From positions 2,561,698 to 2,625,697 of the forward strand of contig VXBA01003437.1 in NCBI GenBank assembly GCA_013399895.1: a DNA stretch of 64,000 nucleotides, written 5' to 3'. The translations under genes and the position numbers were made by a program. The notes under the pieces are model-generated. The model was given only the letters and a program-made list of their open reading frames with translations. It was not told where the DNA came from and ran no database searches. Origin of the DNA: Serilophus lunatus. Its lineage: Eukaryota; Chordata; Aves; Passeriformes; Eurylaimidae. This document shows positions 26,501 to 41,500 of the stretch, piece by piece (within the stretch, counting starts at the first letter, position 1; every line of letters starts with the position of its first letter).

Positions 26501-29500
26501 AAGAAAAACGACTGTTCATTATGTTGTTGTGTTGTCCACAGAAATAAAAAGATTTATATATTTGTAGTTTTAATCATGGCATTCATATAATGTAGGCATT
26601 TGCCTTATGTGCTATGGTTTCTTGGTTTGTGGAAGTGAGGTATGTTATTTTATGAAGTCTGCATGCAGATTAAAATTCTCTCCTTTGTCTGTTCAGGTGT
26701 GTGCTTTATATTCTGTATTTGGTATGTGGTCAGTTAGTCTGGGAAGTAGTAGCATTTGTTTTATTCTGTACCACGTAGGCAAGTGGAAATTTTCTTTGTT
26801 GGGTGACTTTCATGCTTATTGTAAGAGAACTAACAAACTTGGAAAAATTCCAAAGGAAAAACCATTCCAACACTGAGAATCATGTTGATGAAATGTGATC
26901 TCTGAGTCCAAATGTTGGTTTATTCTGACAGATTTACAAATGAGCAAGTAATTTAAAATCTTGAAGGTATTCTCTTTTACATTAGGATAGTGAAGTATGT
27001 TCAATAACTGTTCATGTTCGCAGTGAAGAATTCCCATAAAATTTTCATGGAACTGAAGCTTACTCATCCATTTTAATACAAGATGTATTACAGCAGAATG
27101 GCTTGTGTGATTTATGACATTTGTCATTTTTTATGAAAAAAGTATGCCTTTGTGTGTATCTTCTCTTCAGCTTCACTTTCTCATCCATACTTACAGAACC
27201 CAAAGGATTGCAGCAAAGCTAAGAAACTTGTGTGTAATATCAACAAAGGCTGTGGCTATGGTTGTCAACTTCATCATGTAGTCTACTGCTTCATGATTGC
27301 TTACGGCACTCAGCGAACGCTCATTTTAGAGTCCCAGAATTGGCGCTATGCTACTGGTGGCTGGGAGACGGTATTCAGGCCTGTAAGCGAGACATGTACT
27401 GACAGATCAGGTTCCACCACTGGACACTGGTCAGGTAAGGCTTAATAACTCAAATAATTTCTCCTTGTTTTTTACAGGTTCAGTCACGCAGAATTATTTT
27501 CTTTTCTCTGTAGTGTTAAGTGGAGCATAATAACTATGACTCCAGTTTTATATGTAAGCATCTTTTATAACTTACTTGTGCATTGTATTGAAAAAAAACA
27601 TCTCTGCTTTGGTAGAAGTTTTTTAATACAAAATTTTGTATTTCAGATTTCAGCAGTCTGCCACTGTGTTGTATGTCACATATTAATCCAATTTTTATGG
27701 GAAGAGAGTATTAAATAGATGCTGTTGTTGATGAACTTGTAAAAAATGAAAGCATGTTTCAAATATATAGGAAGAAATATAAAGAAAGTGGTATCCAGTA
27801 GTCATTCACAACCCAACAAAATAAAAAAATAGTTGAAATAATTCTTAGTGCAAACTGAACAGGTCCAAAGTTGAGGTTGTAAGAACTGTGGCAGTGTTGA
27901 ATATGCATTTTATTTGTAGATCAGGAAGTTGATCCATTCTTATACTGGGCTGAACAATCTACCTAGGACAAGCAGGTGGGCATTGACGTTTGGAGGATCA
28001 GATGTCTTTGTCTGAAAGTAAACAGCATTCATTTAAAATGATGCCTTTCTCCATGAGATTGACAGTCAAAACATACCCATGTCTTCAGTCTTTTCACTAG
28101 GACACTGTGTATCTAGTGCTTATGGAGTCTTAAAGTAAGTAATTATTAAAGTTCTGCAAATCTGAAAATAACTTGCTCAGATTTACAAAATTCAGTTTTC
28201 AGATTGTGTGTAAACTTACTTGTGTGCTTACACATTGAAACTATATTCGCACATTGAAATAACATTCTTGACGTTCTTGGTAGCATCTTCAAGGTGCTAC
28301 CAAACTTTCCTTTGAGAATTCTACTGGATTTTGTGAATGAGATTTGTTTTTAAAAGGTACTACATAGAAATGGTTGAATGTTTTATGAAAACAACTAGAA
28401 ATGGAAAACTGATACTGAGAACTCCAGATATATTCATGTTTGGCAAAGTTTGCAAGTGAAACTACAATCTGGGCATGGTTCCTGGCAGACTGCTCTACAT
28501 GACTCCAGAATTTAGATTCATGCAGTTTTGTGAGCAAATATTTTAGCAGGAAACCAGTGTTCTGCAGCATTTAATGCACACATAACTTCATAAGGCTATA
28601 TGGTTTTATGAAAATCTCTTAAAATGGACAATGTGGACTCTTGCTGATAAAAGTATGAATAATGTTTCATTTTAGCTCTCTAGAGTTTGTTTTGTTTTGT
28701 TTTTTTCTCCCCCTAGTTAGTTTCTAGATCAGGATAAATAGTTTGAAGGCTGAACACATGAAATACCTTGACATGATAATTTTTTTTTAAAATAATGTAT
28801 GCCACTAATCTGAGTTTTGATATTCTAGGGCTGTAAAAGACCCCTCTATTTCTAGAGCTAGCTTACTGACTAGTCACACACACTATAAACTGTTGAATTC
28901 TCATCTTCTGCAACGACATGGCCACTGAGGAAGAATGATACAAAGGGTTGATCTGTTTTACTGGCTTCAAGGGGGCTTCAGTAGCAATCTTCACTGGGTA
29001 CTTAACTGCTGATAAATATGAAAGACATTCTATCTTGCTGAAGATTTTTGTATGTTTTTTTATGCCTCCTTAAATTTATATAGTTTTTTATTTACTTATA
29101 TATTTATTTTATTTTCTGTAGATTTACAAGGGCAAATAAGTCTGAAATTCTTAGCAGCAGCTTGTCTGCAAAACCATACCTTTTTTTTCCCTCTACAAGT
29201 TCTGAAATCAGCATGGGATTTTCTAGATTTTCAAAATAGTTTTATAAAAATGCATTGATATTTATAAATTTCCATTTCAGTGTTTCTCCTGTGTAATATA
29301 CTTAGTATGTCATGTATAGGGATTTTTTAAAAAAATTGTTTTTTAATTATGTTTCAAAAATATTCATAAAAGTGAATAATTTTAAGGAGATTTCACTGTA
29401 AATTATAGAAATAGGCAAAAAGTCAGAAAAGTATATAATTCATAAGAGTTGTTTTCATGTAATTTGCACACCTGCAGAGATAATATTCAAGTAAAATGTG

Positions 29501-32500
29501 CTTCATGACAATTGTTTAAATCTGTACATATATCATTTTTGTAATTAAATTGTTTCTCCTTGACACTCTTGTTTTAGTTTTATTAGCAGCACAAAATTTG
29601 GATGTTTATCTTCAATGAAATAATTTAGATATTAGTATCTTCTGCAAAGAATTAGAGACTTAGGTAACATGAGAATACATATTGTCACGTGAAAGAGGGG
29701 GGGTTGCTTGATGCTTAGACAGAGGAGATTTTCTCGACCTTTACTGTTTTATTTGTCTGTCAGTGCCCTGGGGAAGCAGAAACTCTTATGTCTGACCAGC
29801 CCTTTTTGGAGGAACGAGGCCGATAGCATGGGGAGAGCCCTCAGCCAGTTTTCCCATCACGTTAGCTGCCACTGGCAACTGCTAGCACCTGTCAAGGACT
29901 GGCTCTAGCAGTTTATGGAATAACATTATTTATTTATACAAATTGTGAGAGGTTAATAAGGTTTGTGGATCGTCAGTGAGTGTGTCTGACTGCAAAAACA
30001 TGTTTAAAACAATCTACTAATACTATAAAGCAAGCACAAGCTGTAATCCTAATAACAGCACTTGGCATCATGGAGTATATTTCTTACCCACTAGTCTTCC
30101 CTATGCAGGGCGGGGTGAGAAGGGAAGACAGGTTCAGCCTGTCAGCTGATCCCAGCAATTTCTGGGGAGCCTTCCTCAGTTTTTCCTCTATTCACAACTT
30201 GCATTTATACTACTTCTTTAGGTTTAGGTGGAGCTTGAGTAACTTTAGTCATAACTACTTTTATCACTGATTGATGAAAAATTCTCTTGCTTCACATACT
30301 TTATGGGATGGTCATAACTTGACATCTGAGGAGAGGGATTTTGGCATATATGTTGGCTCAGCTGTAGAACATCTTCATGTCTCTCCCTTGGCTGACAGAT
30401 ACTATACAGTTTTATGAACTACAAAGCACCACCTTTTTCCCCTTCCTGCAGGGATTTCTGTGGAGGGAGACCATGATGTCTCCATTTTGTTCCACCCTCC
30501 ATTCCATCCCCTGTAGCAGGTGCTTATCAGTGTATAGGGAACTTTTGTGGGACATGTTTACCTGGTTCCACCCAGGGAGAAGCAGCTGTTTTCTATCCTC
30601 TAATTAGACTCTTCTAGTTTTTAATCCTACCCATTGTCCCACAACATGTATTTCTGAAATTTTGTTTGTCCAGTCCTCTCCTAACTATGCATAAAAGCTC
30701 AGCTTGATTTGGGAATATGGGAAGTAGGGTGAATTTTAATAAGCAAGCTGATATTAGTCTGATAGCAAAAGATTAGTAAAGCATATTCTCATTTGAGCAG
30801 AGAATTAGGGGTCATCTCAGCCCATGTCATGTCTGTCAGGAATTGCTCTTTGACATGGTGTTTATGTAATCAAGTTCAGCTTTTCTAGCTCAAACATATT
30901 AAAAGATTGAGAATTCTATTACAGGTTTTTGTAAATACAGGAGTTATTTTATACTTTGGTATAATTTTTCCTTTTCCTTTGTTTTACTCATACTGTCATT
31001 CTAGGGAAAAAAAATAAGAAATGACTGTATGCATGCTCTTTTAATTTTAAAATTTTATCTTTTCTGTAATTGCATCTTACTTGTAGTTCATTTTTCCTTT
31101 GATATCTATGGTCAGATGTTCATGAATAATTTAGGTAGGAGTTTTTATAAGAAGCATAAATGATTTCCTAGTAATAAGAGCTAAAATACAGAGAACTGGT
31201 GAAGGTATTATTTATCATGAAATTTTTTATTAATTTTCTTTGAAGTAATTAGTTAGACGAGTCATCATGTTCTGTTGTCATCGGAACATGCTGAAACAGA
31301 ATAGGCTTCTTCTTATCATTTTTTAATTACTGATTTATGATGTTATAGTGGCATTCCCCAATAATACATTGAAAGACTATAAAATAGGTAAAAAAATGGA
31401 ATCATACAGTAAATGGGAAAAGAAAACAGATTAAGAGAAAGGAGACAGATTAATCTACGGTTAGAAGTCATTTCTGCATTTCATGCTGGGAATGAAGGGA
31501 TGTGGCGGTAAAAAAGCCATCTAGACTAAATAAGAATATGTGCTATTTCCCATAAGGCCTACAGACCAGTAAGATGAAAGATAACTTGAAAAAGGAGACC
31601 TGAAACAAAGTTTCCTGCAGTTACTCTTGAATATTGATTTTGCTGCCTCTAGCTATGTTTTGATGAATTAATGCTTTTAAGGAAGGGATACCCAGAGGGG
31701 AAAAAATAGCAGAGCTCTCCATTTGCTAGTAGTGCCAACTTTTAAGTATTAATTGAACTATAATCTTAAAATATGAATTAACTAATATGTTTATATGTAT
31801 AATTCAAGGAAAGGATGCTATGGGTACACAAAACGAATTTTTAATTTATTAAAGCCTATTAGGCAACAGTAATCAAAAGAACTAAATAATAATTGCAAAA
31901 TCAAGGCATAAAAAGTTGTGCAGAATTAATTGCAGTAAATAAAAGTTTCATTCTATGAACTAGATATTCCTTGAGAGTAGTTTTTCTTTTATGTAAATCA
32001 GATGAATATTTATTATTGACCTAAAAAACCCCTTTAACTTGAATACAATCATATGAATTACGTTTTGCTCCCATGTTTCAGTCTTCTTTATAAGATCTTG
32101 CAGAAAAAATGGTTCTATTTCTTAATATTGCTTTTCTACACTGACTTTTATTTACATTTTAATTCAAGCAAATTCCATTTCTGTTAAGCATACAGAAAAT
32201 GGTCATTTGTGAGAACAGAGTGTAACAGCAATCCGTCTCTGTTTTCCCTGCTTTTCAGCTGTCTTAGTCTTGAAATCAAGCTACTGATACTGTGTAGAGT
32301 TTTCTTTGTCCTCAAGGTTCCTTGTAGGATACTCTGTATAAAGACATTTGTGTTTGTAAACATGTAGATATGTTTAGGAAGTGGTAACTCTTAAAGGACC
32401 TTGGAGTTTTAATGTGATAGCTCTGAGTTTTCAGAGCAATGCAGTAGCCTAAGGAAGCAAGAGTGTGATCCTTATTCATCTCTAAGTGGCTGGTTATTGA

Positions 32501-35500
32501 ATAATAGCAAGAAGTTATTTTTGCCTTGAAAAGCAATGACAGGCTGCAGAACATTGTCTAGTTCTGTTATCGGCCTTCAAAATGGATATTGATAAATGAA
32601 AGGATTCTGAGAAAGACTTCAAGGCCTTAAAATTCTGCTTTACAGTAGGAGATTAAAGAATATAATTCAATTCTAAAATGAAGCAGGTTTTAAAAGCTGG
32701 TCCTGCCACATTTTTATATGGGAAATATTTCTACTTTTAGACAGAGATGTGGCTGGACAATTGGAAATGAGGTCTGTTTTTTAAAACTTGCTGCTGCTGT
32801 TGACCCGTCTTCGAGCAACCTGTCCAGAAACAGAATAGCTTGCATGATCTGAAACTGGAATTACAGGAGATGCAGTCGGTCCTTGTAATTAGATTTATTT
32901 CTTTTGGATTTTTTTTTACATAGAAGAGTGTTTGCCTTTGTTTTTTCAGTGATTTTTCTTTTTGTTTGTTTTGTAGCAATACTTTTAATATTGTCTTACA
33001 TCTTGTGACATGAAATTCTCTTGTGCAATCCCAAATCTGCCATACTAAACTAATTTGTATTTTAATAAGTTCTTCATAAAATACATCTGCATGGTCCTTC
33101 ATGCTATAATCAATCAAGCCCATCAACTGAATGTTGATTTTAAGTAAGCCATCTACATAGGCTAAGGGTGCTGTTCTCATTTAATTGTATGAGGAATTAC
33201 ATTGAGTCTATTCTTGATAACGGAATAGTATTCTTAGAGGTTGTTTTCCATGTCAGCAGCATTTTTTAGCAAGATGGGAGAAAAATGGGGAATGCTTTCC
33301 TTTAAATACAGCCATTGTTAAGTAAATTTTCTGGTGGCAAAAGAATGTATGTATTTCTTTAATGTTTGATGTGCATAATTGTGCTATCTATCCAATACTA
33401 TTCAAGAAACAAATATGTAGGGATTTTATACAGTGAGTTCTCTTTATGTCATTATTTTACATTAAGATTTCATGTCTCTGTAGAAAGCAATTGCCTGTTT
33501 GGTAATAGTTCCATGCATGGGCTGCACCATTAGCAGAGTAACAAACACACTGTTCAATGAGAATTGTTTTAAGTGTGTTGGAGTGAATGAAGGTAACTTA
33601 AATGTGCCCACTGAAATAATTATTTTCCAAATAGCAGGGTCTTACTTCCCTTTATTGATAAAGGGGAAGCTGAAGCACTACTATTTCCTAGACTTAGAAA
33701 CCGAAGGAGAGCATGGATGGGAGAAAAGGATTCTTAGCTTTGTTCTCTGCAGTGGTACTAATAATTTATCACATATTTGATCACAGATTTTATGCTGTTC
33801 ATATGAAATACTACCTTTCAAAGCATGACTTTGCCATTTTCCTAAAAGATATTGCCCACAGTGTAGCAGCAAAACTAGTACTAGTAGGTTGGCGACTCAG
33901 TGCAAACCTTTCTCATGCACACTAAATCATGGATGATAAATTACAGACTGGTAAATAAAGTTCCCATTACAATTTTTTGATTAATTTACGAACTGTAATG
34001 TAAAGAATTACAAACTGTTCTTCTTTTTTTTATACATTACGAGCTGTAAAAACGATTTTTTGCTTAACTGTCACCTTTCTAAGGATTGTTTAATAAGCAA
34101 AAAAGCTACAAATTTGACTAATATTAGAATCTATTTTATATGAGGTAACCATTGTGTACTTGAAAAGTTGTACTGCAGCGTGCACAGTAGGGAAGAATAC
34201 TAGTGTGCTTTGTATGTAAGCAAAAAAATAAATCAGGGTTTTTTTGAATATGAAAAGACAGCATGAAGTAAATTGAGAGTAAAATTACCTCAGAACTATG
34301 CTAGGTCAATATTTGCAAAGTTTCTATTCTGAATCTGAGCTCTTTGCTTAGCTGCATAAGTTTCAATCTAAACTGAAGCATTCTTAGATTTTTTGAGGAA
34401 TTCAGTTTGTGCATTCAAGTTTCGAATTACTTTCTAATGTATTACACTGGTCATTACAGCATTCTGGTTAAGTAATATTGCCTATTTTTGAGTAATCTTT
34501 AAGCAAAGGGAATCTGAACTGCCAGCTGTGGAGTTGAATTCCAGTCATGCAAACATTTCATCTAAACCCTTCCTGTGTCTTGAAAATGGCTGGCACCATT
34601 TCCAGGTGGAAGACATCCCAGAGCACCTCCAGTGCAATGGGTTGTTCCACTGATACTTAGAAATGTATCAGTTATTATGAGGATCATTCTTTCTATTAAT
34701 GCAGATACTATTAATTCTACAGAGAGAGGCTGTAGTACAAGGGTGGACATTTCATTTGTTTCAGTGGAACTTCACCAAGTCCTTAAAAGATTTTGTCTTT
34801 TTGCATTTGAGTAATGAATTTAAAAAAGAAAACTAAAAATGTCAGATAATTCTCAAGATGTATTTCTTGTACAGATTCAGAATGCCATACTGAAAAGATG
34901 CTTGTAGGGAAATGGTTCAGAATAAAAGTTTTTTCACTATGTGAAATAACTGAAAGCTATGCTAAGACTTCTAAGGCAGAAATAATTCCTTGCATTTTAT
35001 ATTTCTGTTTCTGTTGCATTGTTCTCCTACCACTTTGGAAGACACATATTTATTTTCTTAACATTTCATATAAACCAATAAATATTTAACATTCAAAGAA
35101 AAAACATTTAGTATAATATCACATTTTTGGCATTGCATGTCCATAAATGCCATTATGTTAATATTTTGTAGAGAAATCTTTAGAAGCTGTTTTCACTTAT
35201 CTACTATAGTATAAATACTGTGGCAGTATGTGTAATGACAATACAGGCATTTTGTTTGCAAGTACCCTTCACTCCTGTAAGAATCAGTAGTGATTTTAAG
35301 TTTCCAATAGTCTGTAAATTAATAATAGATTGTTACTTCAATAGTTGTGGAGAAAATATTATATTTATATGTGGTTTATCTTGGGTTTTTATTAATAATT
35401 CCATTACTTTTTCCCCTATGACTGAAGATCAGAAAAATTTCCTTTTCCATTATTGGAGGGTTACACCTTTCATGTTGGTAGACCATATGAGGTAGAATGC

Positions 35501-38500
35501 ATCCCTGTTTCTTTCAGATGCATTGTTAAGCTGACGTGTGCCTCACTGCAGTGAATGTCAAACAACATAAGAGTTTAATTGTTTCATGTTTTATTTATGG
35601 CTAACTGAAATGTCTTTCTGTCTACACATACCTTGAGAGTTTTGTTCAATCTGGTCTTGCATAAGGAGGTACTTTTACTAATTCTTTGAAAGATGAGTCT
35701 TCCAAGTGTTCAAATTAGGACAGTACAAAATGGGGAGTTAAAAACCACTAACTCAAAAGGGCAGTAAATGTCTTGTCTAAAAAGGGAGCCCTCTTCCACT
35801 AGATGCCTGGACAGCCAACTGCAAATATTAAGCTCCATTTTCATGTCTTGTTGCAGATTTCTAGGTCATGAGATATGAAATATTGTCTGTATGTTGTCTT
35901 GTTTGTACATGCTTATACATGCTTGTTACAGGCTCAAATGTATGTCCAATCTGCATATGCATGTAAGAGGTAAGTCCGTGCAGCTGTTGAAGGATTATTT
36001 TAAAAGTCATTTACTGTTCCAGAAAAGATAACCTAATATACTAAAAGCAAATATTTGGAAGTATTTTCAAGAATGTACTAAGTGACATTAGACTAAAATA
36101 GAGAATAAGCTTTGGTGGAATAATTTGATATAAAATCCAAAATTAGTCTTCAAGACATGTACAGATGTTTTTTATGTGTTTCCCTAAGTTATTTCAGCTG
36201 TCCTGTGTAAAATCTTACTTTTAAATCATCAACTTTGGTTACTGTTTACTTGAATGACTGAATTTTGGTAACACGGCAAAACCCCTTTGCATTGATCCAA
36301 GTGTGTTTGCCTCTGCAAGTACATTTTATGATATTTTCTGGTAGCTAGGGAATTGGAACTCCTTTTATGCAGGTACCCCTTTCATATAGGCTGTTAAATG
36401 AATCGGGGCATTCTTCAAAACCAGTTTAAATACATAAAAATAAAAGGAAAAGTAAATTACTAGTAAGCTTCTTGATTTTTTTTTCTTAGTTTGATGGACT
36501 GCTGACTGTTAGATGAAGTAAATTTGTACAATCACTTTATCTGTAAACTTTCTACCTTGTATGCTGAGTATCTGAACAATTGAGGAAGTGAAAAATCTTT
36601 ACATTTTAATGTTTTTTCGAAGTGATGTGACAATTGCCATAAAAAGCTTCCAATAAGTGATGAGTTTTCAATAGAGTGAAAAGAAATATAGGTCTTTATA
36701 ATACAGCTCACCTGAGCTTGCTAAAAAGAGAACATAGGCTTTAAAGGCATCAGTAGGTGCTACTGCTTTAGTTTTGTTAGAGACAGAGCCCAAAAGGGAA
36801 AATATTTACTGAAATCTCTTTCCTTGTTAGCTCAGTAAGAGCACAGCCTATCTTTACGTTGTGGTTTTGATTATGGGTAGTATTTTAAAACGACCAGAAT
36901 GACATGGGAGGAGAACTACTATTGAAAGCCACTTACAAAGACATGTTGGTAGTTCAGGAGCTCTATTAGTTAGGGCTTTTGCAGGAGCAGAAAGACTGTC
37001 ATTAAAGTCTTTAGGAAGGAGCTGATAAAATAGTATCTTTGGCAGAGAATTATTTTAGACAAGTTTCTTGTGAGAGCAAAAGTTTTCTCATTGTTTACCT
37101 TTCTATCTGCTCTTTTTAATCCTGACTTATTACAAGTTCTGAATATTGGATGCATCTTGGCCAAATTTGACCAAAAGAAACAGACCTCATTAAGGTGGCT
37201 CAAAAGTCCTCAAAATAGATAGGCTCTGTGTGTGTACAGATCCATCGAAGTCAGTATTCAGGCCTGCAAGCAAGAAACAGTGACTGATTACAGATGTCAC
37301 TTTTCAACAGGCAAAATAGTACAGAGAGTGGTAAGAGGCATGAGAGCAAGTGAGGGTAGTTGCAAGCATTGTGCAAGAGAGGAGAGGAAAGGATGCAGGA
37401 AAGTGCTGGATTGAGAAAAGTAGTAGAAGTCATGTTGGCATGTTTGAAAAAAATTTCATATATTCATTCCTGAAGCTATTGAGAATCAGCCTCTTGGGAT
37501 GACAAATGGGACAATACCCATATGGCATATGAAGCTTGGGGAAAAACTGCATCTTCAGTTTCTTTAAATCAAAGTTGCACCAAATTTATTCAACACCTCC
37601 CTGCCCTAAAAGGTTTGGTTGCATAAAGGATGATTAAAAAATTAATAAGTGGAAGACTAGTGAGAAAGTAATCAGAAACTAAGTTTAAAAAGTTTGTATT
37701 AAAGTGGTCCAAAGCAGAATCATAGAGAAAAACATTTAGATATGAGTTATATTACACACTGACTCGGAGAAAATTAGGATTTTTATCTCATGTCACTTGC
37801 ATTTTGTATTCGACTATGGCATAAAGTTCTTATGAGGAAACTTTGTTAAAGTTTTGAAATGCCTAAAAGTTAGTTGTAGGAGATATAGTCTGCAGCATAG
37901 AGCAGATAAAAGCCTACCTTTTCTTTCTTCTGAACTAGTCAACAATTCTTAAATAACATAAAACACCTTAATATTGCATAGTTTTCTTTTTTTCCATTAT
38001 CCGATTTGTGAAGAAAAGCATTAAATATCATTGATGAACCCTGAACCCGCTGTCTTTGCAATAAGTAACAGTAGCCAGCAAGATAATGAGGAGCCTTGTG
38101 AGACTTCAGTGCAGTTCCTCTCACCACATGCTGTGCTAATCAAACAACATTCTTAGCAAGCTGACATATGATACACGGTTGATTGTAGAATTGTTCACTT
38201 GGTTAAGTTTTGAAATTGGTAGTCAGACTTTCAAGTTGTAGACCTTGGTTAAGTAGATCTGTGATTAGTCTATGCAAGTTGATACCAGCTTAAATAAGTG
38301 CATTACAGAAACAAAAAAGCCGTGAAGCTATTCCATATTTGCCCAAGTTTATTCAGTGATGTTTCTAGCAACACGAGCTGAAATGAAATCAAAGTTCTCA
38401 TTTACAAGACAAGAATGTCCTTAGCATAGTGTTCCTTGGCATAGGTTTAAGGACAACTTCTTGAAAAAATACTTTGAAATTAGCTAATGAATTTTGATTT

Positions 38501-41500
38501 AATAAGACAATGAATGATCAAACAGATTTTCAGTTAACATTAACTAATAGTAGGGATTGCACGGCAAAATGTCAGCTTCCTCTCAAATAAGAAAGTAATG
38601 AACATCCAACGAAAATACCCATCTAAGTTCAAGTGTGAGCTGATACTCAGATGGCACAGAGTAAGGTTAGCTGAAATGACAAAATTCCAAAGGTCTTTTT
38701 GAGCCAAACCAACATTTTTCAGGCTTCAAAAAAGTTGATATGAAAGATACAAATAGCAAAAGTTTCTAAATGGGCTTGAAATTGGGAGGCCAAAGTTTAA
38801 ATTTGAAAACTAGACAGGCAATAAGGTTATGCCAAATCATGAAAAGTTATGTAAGTCCTGAGGCTTATAAAGTGATTAAGATGCATTGGAATATGCAGAG
38901 AAACCAAGTTATGCTTTTTATAACAAACAGAGCTCATTTCAGTATTTAAAAAGATAATTGGTGGACTTCTGGAAATTGAAAGTGTGTTACTAATCTATTA
39001 GTGATGAACTTATCCAAAAAATTGTAATAAATAAGAACTATGTGGTGCAACCAGCGTGGGTCATTTGAATAAAAATCAGTTTCTGTACAGTCCATGATCT
39101 TCCTCCAGAGCGTGTTGTTATGATAAGACTGAATGTTCTCAATATTGCAGTACTTTATGACTATTGCAAAAACACTCAATCTTTTGGTGACTCAGTGTCA
39201 AAAAAATGGATTAAGCTGCGGAGCTCTGGAGGACAATTATTTTGATTTATCCAAACTGAAAAACAGTATCTGGAATCATATGAAAGTTCAACAAGCTATA
39301 AATAGAATTAAACTTTGGCAACTGTAAAAGCAAAATAAATCACGTGAGAAGAAGTAACTTGAAATGTCAGTGACATATAAATGACATATAACAACTCCAG
39401 AGGTATCTCTCAACCTAAATAATTGTATGATTCTGTGATCAAATGTAAAAGCTGGACTAACAGTGAACAGGGAATTGGACCTGGCTGAAATAATGATGCT
39501 GTGGTTTGAGCTACCAATATCAGAAGCAGATAAAAGCATTAGTATGCGTTATTACCTCTTATGGCTTATCTATTAATAAAATACGTCTGGGAAGTAGAAA
39601 AACTCAAATATTTTACAAATTAGAGAATATATAGATAAAAACTGAAGAAATATGTGGACAAGAAGTTTATTCTGTATTTTTAACTTGGCTTCACTATCTT
39701 CAGTTGAACAGCTACAATTCGTAAGAATGAGCAATGTGACTTGTTTTCTACTGTGCTTCCCTATTGATCTGACTGATTTTTGGTTATTTCCTGTATCATT
39801 GATTTCGATTGCAGATTATTTCTGGGTAAACTAAGACAATATCCTGCTATCTAAAAAAAGATAACAGTTTTTTAAACTACACCTGTTGAAAATAGAAGGA
39901 CAAGATCAATGCCTATTAGGAATCTTTTCACAAACACTGAAAAAAAAAAGATCAGTAGGGTAAGAAAGCTATCACTTGCATGTCAGGCTGTTTCAGAGAG
40001 TTGTTTACTTCTTTGGGTTTACTGAAGAGTTACTCTTAACTGGTTTTGCCCAGGACAGAAGCAAACAGTTGCTCTAAGTCTTCCTTTTACTGCATCTGCT
40101 ATCCCATGCTTTTAAAAGTGGGTGAAGAGTAATTGTTTAGAATGATAATAAAAATCTAGAGAACGTAATAAAATCTAGAGAATTGTCATAAAGTTTTCCA
40201 GAATTGTACACGTATCTGTGTGTTTGATTCTGCAGGTGTTGATTTTATGTAAACCATTAACAAAATGGAACATAATTTGAAATAGCCAACACCATATTCA
40301 TGATTTGATTCTTAATTTTTTAATTCTTATTTTTTTTTAAAAAAGACAATTATATACATTGTTTCAACACAACACTCTGTGTCAGAATTAATTTGTCAAC
40401 AGTTAACAGTAGTCCTGAAGCATCAGGAGCTTCTGTAACAGAAATCTGATTTTTTTTGCATGATCTTTGATGTGCTTGTGATTTTGTTGTATTTTAATAT
40501 AGTTTGCTATATATGCTGAGAGCTTTACCACTTATTTCAGGCCAGTCTAGTTTTCTTCAAAACCTTAAGACAGCCTGTGGAAATTTCTGAAGCACACCCT
40601 TATCCTTTAAATAGGATGGAACAATGTATTGGGTGCTTTTCAGGGTTGAAATGCCAAATAGTAGATTAGATTGCTCAATCAGCTTCATCAGTAGCAAGAT
40701 TTTCCAAATGACTCTGTTTGCACACCAACATATTTTTCAGTGACAGAATGAAGTTTAAAAGCTTGACAGTGATACTGTACTTAACAAAAATCCACCTTTT
40801 TATATGCACCTTTGCATCTCTGCTGTTTCCCCTCTAAACGTTTGTTGTGAGTTTCCTTCTCTAACTTAAATTGGCATTTTTCCTTTCTGCTCATAGCTTA
40901 GAATGCTATTGCTTCTTTTGCCACCCTCTTCCTTCTCCCACTATGAGTTGAGGGGGAAAGAGTAAAAAGGATACAACCTCGAGCATTCTTTCGTACCATT
41001 CCCAAGCTAAACATTTCTTGTCTAAACTTCTGCCTGATACTTCACATCTGCACCAGATTTAGCATTTCCCTGGCTTCATGCTACTTCAAACTTTTGTTTA
41101 TTACACCTTTCTGAAGTCTTACTAATAAAACATTGTCCATTATATTATAAGAAAACTTAAATGCTCAGCATTTTTACTAAATTAATGAACTTTTTAAATA
41201 TCTTTTCCTGTATGTGTGATAAAATAGATGATAAAAATTGAATTCACTTTTTGAATTAAAAAGTATCTTCCATACCTATAGTACGTATTCTAAGGGAAAT
41301 TCTTCTAAAAAATCCCTTTATAGTGATGTTATACAGTGCAGTGATGAAATATTGACATGTAGATAACATCTAGGAAGACAGATTTTCCAAACGTAATAAA
41401 AATTAATTGAAAATATACCTGAGCATAACAAACATAAATGACCATATCTCAGAGAGTTACTGCTAAATTTTGACTAGGTAGGCTTACTGGTATTAGTGTA

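Larger units (their letters stand above)
19296..27196 (+). other. FUT8: FUT8 intron 4, 7901 nt
   Basis: A phase 0 intron. It holds a T-rich and (TA)n stretch at 19328-19377, G/T-rich tracts at 19522-19612, 24539-24595 and 26003-26130, the GC-rich LTR-like insertion at about 22140-23440, a short CR1-like tail at 24613-24655, and an ERVL-like LTR fragment from 25471. Nothing else was recognised. Confidence 0.75.
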
